7,003 bases of DNA from contig CAYNGH010000169.1 in the NCBI GenBank assembly GCA_964396845.1, positions 1 to 7,003 on the forward strand, in the 5' to 3' direction. Below the pieces are notes generated by a model. That model saw nothing but the letters and a program-made list of their open reading frames with translations, had not been told where the DNA came from and did no database searches. This stretch comes from CAYNGH01 sp964396845. GTDB lineage: Bacteria; Vulcanimicrobiota; JAJTBE01; CAYNGH01. Shown here one piece after another: positions 1 through 3,979 of this stretch. Within the stretch, counting starts at the first letter, position 1. The number at the start of each line of letters is the position of its first letter. Position numbers and translations under genes: made by a program.

Positions 1-401
1 CATGCTGCCATCACCCCCAGAAAAGTCCCTCCGCAGAAGCTGACAAGGGCCGACGTGACAGTAATCAGCAAGGTCCACGGCAGTGCCCTGGCAATGATTG
101 TGGATACGGGAATCCGGTAGCTGAGGGAATATCCTAACTGTCCCCGGAATAAAAGGTTGTGGAGATACCTGCCGTATTGAATGTGAACCGGCACCGTGGG
201 GTCATAGTTAATCATGGTCTTGGCGATTTCCCTGGCTTCCTGGTAACTGGCGCCCCTTTCCACCTGGATCTGCAGGGCAAGGGTATGCAGAATGTCGCCG
301 GGCATCTGGCGGACAATCACAAAGGTGAAGGTCATAGCCACAAATATGGTGAGAATGGCAATCATTACTTTTTTGCCCAAAATTTTCCAACGGCTGTTCA
401 A
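1..401 (-). CDS. ABC transporter permease, DppB/OppB family, N-terminal part (cut by window edge)
   Basis: Inner-membrane permease subunit of a peptide/oligosaccharide-type ABC importer; only the first 133 codons are in the window. The translation begins MNSRWKILGKKVMIAIL, with a first hydrophobic segment at about residues 12-30 followed by VRQMPGD, the R-x-x-PGD motif typical of the N-terminal domain of this family. Further on are YGRYLHNLLFRGQLGYS and PVSTIIARALPWTLLI, matching the family pattern of a Y-x-x-Y/W-L...G-x-LG-x-S segment before the second membrane helix (about residues 109-133). The start is taken as TTG because it follows a strong ribosome binding site (407-418) and overlaps the TGA stop of the solute-binding protein gene as TTGA. 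The conserved transport-domain (EAA) loop would lie outside the window. Substrate class is inferred from the neighbours, a family 5 binding protein and a GH130 enzyme. Confidence 0.9.
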   Translation of the reverse strand, partial: MNSRWKILGKKVMIAILTIFVAMTFTFVIVRQMPGDILHTLALQIQVERGASYQEAREIAKTMINYDPTVPVHIQYGRYLHNLLFRGQLGYSLSYRIPVSTIIARALPWTLLITVTSALVSFCGGTFLGVMAA

Positions 402-2260
402 TCCCCATCACCTCCCCCGGCGGGCCTGAGAATCCCCATGGTAATGAGGGTGCAGTATATTGTATCTGCTTCTCCCGGCAGGGCTTCCCAGATTTTGTCA
501 TCATCAGCAGGCCAGCCGACAATTCTCCTGTCATCCAGAATGAACACCTGGAGATTCTTGCCATAACAGGTGAGAAAGGGCAGGTGTTCATTGGTTATCC
601 AGGCCAGCTCCTGAACCATCTCCCTGCTTTGGGCCGGGTCAGTGGTAAACTCCAGGCGACGGCTCAAGCGGTTTGTATCAACCATGCCCCTTCTTCCCAT
701 TATCTTTGAAGGCAGGCCCGCCGCGGTCTGGATCTGATCCCCCTTCCGGTAAAAACGGTTGTAGGAAACTATGGGGTGGCTGTACTTGGTCTGTTGTGCT
801 CCACCTGCCGTGGCAATGTCAAAGTTGCCGTCCCGCAGGAACATGCTGTATATCTCCATGGGAACTACCCGCACATTGGCGGGGATTCCGAATTTTGTCA
901 GCTCCGATGAAGAGGCCTCTGCCAGAAGAACCATATCATTCTGGCCTGCAGGGGCGATTATCTCCAGGCTGATGCTCTCCCCGCCGGGAGTAAGCCATCT
1001 CCCGCTGCGGGGATCCCTTTCATACCCAGAATCGGTCAACAGCTTTTCCCCCATGGCGGAGTCGTGATCATACCGGGTAAGCTCCCGGTAAAAATCATCG
1101 TCAAGCCACTTGTGACGGATCCGGTTCACCATCCCCAGGCTGTATGTACTCTCGGTGTCGCCATAATAATATGCCACCTGCCGGAGAAGATCCCGATCAA
1201 GTATGTGGGCCACGGCTCTTCGAAAGTTTATATCCCCGGTGGGAGGAGTCCGACAGTTGAATATCAGGCCGAATTCACTCATATCCGACGGGGTGATGAG
1301 GCGCATGCCGGGGTTTCTTTTCAGGATTTCATCGGCTGCCTCATGGGGACATGCGGGACTCACCGCATCTATATCCCCTGACATGAGGTATGACCAGACC
1401 GCTTCGTTACTTGACCAGCGGAGGATCCGCACTCTCTTTATCCTGATATTGGATGCGTCGTAATGCTGGGGGTTCTTTTCTAAAACCATGTCCGATGCAG
1501 TGACCCGCTTCAGGATAAAGGGCCCGGTCCCTACAGGCAAGGGGGGATGATGCCGGTATAAAACCTCAAGCAAATCCCGCTGTTTCCGGGAAAACTCCTT
1601 TATCGAATCCAGGTCCCGGTGGGATATTTCCAGCCTCTTTTCTATGAGGGGAACTGCCATATCAGCCCATTTGCCGAATATGTGCCGGGGAGAGCTGATT
1701 TTTTCCGTCAAAACCCATATGGTGTTGTTTGGGGATACCTTTCTCCAGCGGAAAACAACTGTGCGATCATCGGGACATTCGATGGTGTCAAGGTTCTGCC
1801 ACAGGGCAAGCCCCTTTATGTAACCGATGTGAAAAGTAGTCAGAACATCCCTCGACCCGAATGGTTTGCCGTCATGCCAGCGGACATTTTCTCTCAGCCG
1901 GACCTTCAGTGTCAGCCCGTCGGGGCTTTCCTGGAAGGATTCCGCCAGCCGGGGAATATATATCTCTGACTGGGGAAGATATACAAACAGGGGTTCCAAT
2001 ACATAGCTTGATGCCACACCGCAACCGCCGGGAGCCCAGGGGTTGCCGTGGTATGCAGGGGGAATCTCCCAGGCCCCTGCGGTGTAAAATACTCCCGGTT
2101 CACTTTTGGGAGGACTGCATCCTGCAGAAATACCAATCAACAGGACAAGGATCAGAAGCCAGGTGGATTTATTAATGATGCCCGTAGGAAACCCGGTAAA
2201 ACATGAACCCCCCCGACAGGTTAATGACCCTGCCCGGCGGTTGCTTTTTGCCGTCGTCAA
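398..2260 (-). CDS. ABC transporter substrate-binding lipoprotein, family 5 (peptide/nickel/oligosaccharide type)
   Basis: Captures the substrate outside the membrane and delivers it to the permease encoded next. About 620 residues from the TTG at 2260, somewhat longer than the usual 500-600 for the family. A lysine-containing hydrophobic stretch (INKSTWLLILVLLIGISAGC) ends in a lipobox with the acylated cysteine at about residue 48. The family 5 pattern LKVRLRENVRWHDGKPF...DV lies at about 118-139, with the rest of the SBP_bac_5 fold downstream. The start is uncertain. TTG 2260 overlaps the upstream TGA as TTGA, matching the next junction, but it gives an unusually long n-region before the hydrophobic core. 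The frame stays open to an ATG at 2278 and another at 2320, both inside the upstream gene. An ATT at 2176 would give a textbook signal peptide but has no good ribosome binding site. Family assignment is secure; ligand is inferred from the GH130 neighbour. Confidence 0.9.
   Translation of the reverse strand: MTTAKSNRRAGSLTCRGGSCFTGFPTGIINKSTWLLILVLLIGISAGCSPPKSEPGVFYTAGAWEIPPAYHGNPWAPGGCGVASSYVLEPLFVYLPQSEIYIPRLAESFQESPDGLTLKVRLRENVRWHDGKPFGSRDVLTTFHIGYIKGLALWQNLDTIECPDDRTVVFRWRKVSPNNTIWVLTEKISSPRHIFGKWADMAVPLIEKRLEISHRDLDSIKEFSRKQRDLLEVLYRHHPPLPVGTGPFILKRVTASDMVLEKNPQHYDASNIRIKRVRILRWSSNEAVWSYLMSGDIDAVSPACPHEAADEILKRNPGMRLITPSDMSEFGLIFNCRTPPTGDINFRRAVAHILDRDLLRQVAYYYGDTESTYSLGMVNRIRHKWLDDDFYRELTRYDHDSAMGEKLLTDSGYERDPRSGRWLTPGGESISLEIIAPAGQNDMVLLAEASSSELTKFGIPANVRVVPMEIYSMFLRDGNFDIATAGGAQQTKYSHPIVSYNRFYRKGDQIQTAAGLPSKIMGRRGMVDTNRLSRRLEFTTDPAQSREMVQELAWITNEHLPFLTCYGKNLQVFILDDRRIVGWPADDDKIWEALPGEADTIYCTLITMGILRPAGGGDGD
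407..418 (-). promoter_or_regulatory. Ribosome binding site deciding the TTG start of the permease
   Basis: On the minus strand this reads GGGGGAGGTGAT, close to a full complement of the 16S 3' end. Its GGAGG core ends 9 nt before the TTG at 401. The site lies inside the last codons of the upstream binding-protein gene, so the two genes are probably translationally coupled. An ATG just after the GGAGGTG opens a different frame that does not encode the permease. Confidence 0.75.
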
Positions 2261-3201
2261 CTGTGGGTTTCCAGCCATCGGAGTATTTCCCCCATGCTTG
2301 CAGTGGCCAGGGCGATGCATTTGTCCGCTCCGCCGTAATAAATATACAAATCATCTCCCCTGACAACCCATCCGCATGGGAACACCACTTTGTCCACATC
2401 ACCGGTGAGTTCGTAATCTTCCCGGGGCTGGAAAACCCATTCATCGGATCGGGCCAGAAGACGGGTGGGGTCCTTCAGATCCAGCAGGGCCAGTCCCAGG
2501 CGGTAAATGCAACCTCCGCCGGTGTTTCTGACCCCGTGGTATAAAATCAGCCAGCCTTTTTCTGTCTTCAGGGGAGGCGGGGACAGACCGATCTTGTTGG
2601 CATCCCACCAGCCACCACTGCGGGCGGGGATTATTACCCGGCTGTCGCCCCAGTGCTTCAGGTCTGGGCTGAAGGAGATGCATATGTGCGCGCCACCACC
2701 CCAAAGACCCGGCACCGGGCGATGAATCATAGCCCAGCGTCCGTCAAACCGTTGAGGAAACAATGCCGCGTCCTTGTCCTCGGGAGGCAGTATCATTCCC
2801 AAGCGATCAAAGGTTTCAAAATCCCTGGTGGTTGCCATGGACACCAAAGGCCCTCCCCGGGAATAAGCAGTATAAACCACTGCCCACAAGTCCAGCTCGT
2901 CAATGCGGGTAATTCGAGGATCTTCAATCCCCCACAGCTCTTCGGGATGGCCCTGAGGATTTGCAGGCATTGTTGGCTCCGGATCAATCCTCCAGCGGGT
3001 TATCCCGTCAAAACTTCGTGCCGTGGTGAGATGGGACATTCCCCGTCGGTCTTCCACCCGCATCAAAAGCAGGGTTTCATCCCCAACCAAAGTCGCAGCA
3101 GGATTGAAAACCGAGTTGACCCGGTATGGAATATCCCCGGCCTGTATTATGGGATTCCCTTCATAACGGGTGAACAGTTCACCGGAACGGGTTTCACTCA
3201 T
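2257..3201 (-). CDS. GH130-family beta-mannoside phosphorylase/hydrolase
   Basis: A cytoplasmic five-bladed beta-propeller glycosidase, 314 residues, full length for compact GH130 members. The enzymes mostly phosphorolyse beta-1,4- or beta-1,2-linked mannosides to alpha-mannose 1-phosphate; some members are hydrolases. Visible family motifs in order: NPIIQAGDIPYRVNSVFNP (16-34), LLLMRVEDRRGMSHL (44-58), WGIEDPRIT (90-98, containing the conserved aspartate D94 at the expected catalytic position), YTAYSRGGP (110-118), PPEDKDAALFPQR (139-151), IHRP (159-162), KIG (203-205), YHGV (221-224) and GDVDKVVFPCG (267-277). Conserved basic residues (R48, R52/R53, H160/R161, K203, H222) favour a phosphorylase over a hydrolase, but this is a judgement without an alignment. 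ATG 3201 follows AAAGGGAG with 5 nt spacing. No signal peptide is seen. First gene of the transport operon; its TGA overlaps the TTG of the binding-protein gene. Confidence 0.9.
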   Translation of the reverse strand: MSETRSGELFTRYEGNPIIQAGDIPYRVNSVFNPAATLVGDETLLLMRVEDRRGMSHLTTARSFDGITRWRIDPEPTMPANPQGHPEELWGIEDPRITRIDELDLWAVVYTAYSRGGPLVSMATTRDFETFDRLGMILPPEDKDAALFPQRFDGRWAMIHRPVPGLWGGGAHICISFSPDLKHWGDSRVIIPARSGGWWDANKIGLSPPPLKTEKGWLILYHGVRNTGGGCIYRLGLALLDLKDPTRLLARSDEWVFQPREDYELTGDVDKVVFPCGWVVRGDDLYIYYGGADKCIALATASMGEILRWLETHS

Positions 3202-3342
3202 ATAATCTCCCTTTCATTCGTGTTTTCTCAAACAATATCTCCCCGGCTTTGTGCCGAATATTTGATTAAGATACTTCTCACTGACATATAAATTACAGAT
3301 CGAGAAAAGTTTCTCCAAACCTCGAAAAAAGATAACACTTAC
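3202..3342. other. Leader region upstream of the GH130 operon
   Basis: A 141-nt stretch, more A+T-rich than the genes. The only firm element is the ribosome binding site at 3207-3214 (minus strand AAAGGGAG, 5 nt from the ATG). A promoter for the GH130-transport operon is expected here because the repeat array separates it from the hydroxylase operon, but I see no convincing -35/-10 pair. Two small inverted repeats are present: GAGAAA/TTTCTC at 3302-3315 with almost no loop, and CGGC-TTTGT-GCCG at 3244-3256. Either could be an operator or chance. Confidence 0.4.
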
Positions 3343-3426
3343 CGATGCATACCCCACGGCCCGAGAGCTATATCCCACCGATCATGGCCATCTCGATCCA
3401 TGTTTTCCCCCTTTTCCAAAAAGGGG
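3343..3426 (+). repeat. Repeat unit A + hairpin H1, copy 1
   Basis: Core A at 3343-3402, then hairpin H1 at 3408-3426: CCCCTTTT, loop CCA, AAAAGGGG (8 bp). Within the core, CATGG (3383-3387) can pair with CCATG (3398-3402) around a 10-nt loop. It differs from the right-hand copy (3784-3867) by one base, C instead of A at 3352. Confidence 0.85.
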
Positions 3427-3458
3427 TCCCGACTCATGTTCCCCGGTTATAAACCGGG
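3427..3458 (+). repeat. Repeat short tail + hairpin H2, copy 1
   Basis: TCCCGACTCATG equals the last part of a B-type core without its first half. It is followed by hairpin H2 at 3442-3458: CCCGGTT, loop ATA, AACCGGG (7 bp). Identical to 3868-3899. Confidence 0.85.
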
Positions 3459-3513
3459 CGATGCATAACCCACGGCCCGAGAGCTATATCCCACCGATCA
3501 TGGCCATCTCGAT
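3459..3513 (+). repeat. Repeat unit A, copy 2, cut by the scaffold gap
   Basis: The first 55 nt of core A, identical to the copy at 3784. The sequence stops at CTCGAT where the N run begins; the remaining core A end and hairpin H1 are expected in the gap. Confidence 0.85.
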
Positions 3514-3613
3514 NNNNNNNNNNNNNNNNNNNNNNNNNNNNNNNNNNNNNNNNNNNNNNNNNNNNNNNNNNNNNNNNNNNNNNNNNNNNNNNNNNNNNNN
3601 NNNNNNNNNNNNN
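3514..3613. other. Scaffold gap of 100 N inside the repeat array
   Basis: Exactly 100 N, a conventional placeholder and not a measured length. The flanks fit the 116-nt module in register: joining them requires only 33 nt (end of core A, hairpin H1 and TCCC), or 33 nt plus any whole number of extra 116-nt modules. True copy number is unknown. Confidence 0.95.
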
Positions 3614-3641
3614 GACTCATGTTCCCCGGTTATAAACCGGG
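3614..3641 (+). repeat. Repeat short tail + hairpin H2, copy 2 (left end in gap)
   Basis: Starts at GACTCATG directly after the gap, with hairpin H2 at 3625-3641: CCCGGTT, loop ATA, AACCGGG. It lacks only the first TCCC of the 32-nt unit. Confidence 0.85.
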
Positions 3642-3721
3642 CGATGCATAACCCACGGCCCGAGAGCTGTATCCCATGGATCATGACAATCCCGACTCAT
3701 ATTGGGCACTTCCAAAGTGCC
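3642..3721 (+). repeat. Repeat unit B + hairpin H3, closing the left block
   Basis: Core B at 3642-3701 followed by hairpin H3 at 3705-3721: GGCACTT, loop CCA, AAGTGCC (7 bp). Compared with the unit at 3900-3979 the only two differences are in the loop (CCA against TTA); stem and core are identical. Confidence 0.85.
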
Positions 3722-3783
3722 AAAAAGAACTTCAACGAGGGCTTCGCCATTCTAACAGAACATTAGAATATGACAACGCCCAC
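3722..3783. other. Unique spacer between the two repeat blocks
   Basis: 62 nt present once in the window. It contains a perfect inverted repeat, ATTCTAA (3749-3755), loop CAGAACA, TTAGAAT (3763-3769), so even the spacer carries a 7-bp hairpin, though with a larger loop and A+T-rich stem. The last two bases before the next block are AC, as also before the first block (3341-3342). Confidence 0.6.
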
Positions 3784-3867
3784 CGATGCATAACCCACGG
3801 CCCGAGAGCTATATCCCACCGATCATGGCCATCTCGATCCATGTTTTCCCCCTTTTCCAAAAAGGGG
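3784..3867 (+). repeat. Repeat unit A + hairpin H1, copy 3
   Basis: Core A at 3784-3843 and hairpin H1 at 3849-3867 (CCCCTTTT, loop CCA, AAAAGGGG). This is the complete reference copy of the A unit in the window. Confidence 0.85.
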
Positions 3868-3899
3868 TCCCGACTCATGTTCCCCGGTTATAAACCGGG
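3868..3899 (+). repeat. Repeat short tail + hairpin H2, copy 3
   Basis: TCCCGACTCATG followed by hairpin H2 at 3883-3899 (CCCGGTT, loop ATA, AACCGGG). Identical to 3427-3458. Confidence 0.85.
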
Positions 3900-3979
3900 C
3901 GATGCATAACCCACGGCCCGAGAGCTGTATCCCATGGATCATGACAATCCCGACTCATATTGGGCACTTTTAAAGTGCC
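3900..3979 (+). repeat. Repeat unit B + hairpin H4, abutting the large-subunit stop codon
   Basis: Core B at 3900-3959 with internal pairing ATGA (3941-3944)/TCAT (3955-3958) around a 10-nt loop. Hairpin H4 lies at 3963-3979: GGCACTT, loop TTA, AAGTGCC. Its last base is the first base of the complement of the TAG stop at 3979-3981. In the direction of the operon the hairpin therefore begins at the stop codon, where it could protect the mRNA 3' end. No T-tract follows, so it is not a typical intrinsic terminator. Confidence 0.8.

Larger units (their letters stand above)
3343..3979. repeat. Mosaic array of short hairpin-bearing intergenic repeats
   Basis: Two blocks of the same modules in one orientation. 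The right block (3784-3979, 196 nt) is core A + hairpin H1 (84 nt), short tail + hairpin H2 (32 nt), core B + hairpin H4 (80 nt). The left block (3343-3721) is A+H1, tail+H2, A (cut by the N gap), tail+H2, B+H3. Thus a 116-nt module, A-H1-tail-H2, is repeated at least twice on the left and once on the right, and each block ends with an 80-nt B unit. Cores A and B share an identical first 27 nt, starting CGATGCATAACCCACGG, and differ at nine positions in the next part. No transposase and no T-tracts after the hairpins are seen. It resembles compound extragenic palindromic repeats (BIME-like) or a non-autonomous element; I do not recognise a named family. Confidence 0.85.

Noticed and set aside
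208..591. Minus-strand ORF of 127 codons across the permease/binding-protein junction
   Set aside because: It is an out-of-frame shadow. The permease frame and the binding-protein frame both carry clear family motifs in the same DNA.
3290..3318. Promoter TTGGAG-17 nt-TAATTT on the minus strand for the GH130 operon
   Set aside because: Spacing is ideal but each box matches only three of six consensus bases; not better than chance.
3400..3468. A 22-codon ORF, MFSPFSKKGSRLMFPGYK..., spanning H1 and H2 (repeated at 3841)
   Set aside because: The two copies are identical, so there is no codon-level evidence. There is no ribosome binding site, and the sequence is explained by the two hairpins.
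3697..3750. A 17-codon minus-strand ORF, MAKPSLKFFLALWKCPI, from the spacer into hairpin H3
   Set aside because: Too short, no ribosome binding site, and it ends inside the repeat.
3461..3909. Plus-strand ORFs through the repeats (starting MHNPRPES at 3461, MDHDNPDS at 3676)
   Set aside because: They run through the repeats and one crosses the N gap. In the frame of the core, the nine differences between A and B change six codons, all non-synonymously (for example Y to C, P to W). The minus frame open in B has a TAG in A. This is not how coding sequence diverges.
3343..3979. CRISPR array or integron attC sites
   Set aside because: Repeats are tandem modules with identical intervening hairpins, not regular unique spacers. 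No cas genes, integrase or attC R-box pairs are seen.
3408..3979. Hairpins H1-H4 as intrinsic terminators
   Set aside because: None is followed by a T-tract on either strand. Run-on structure or mRNA protection fits better than classical termination.
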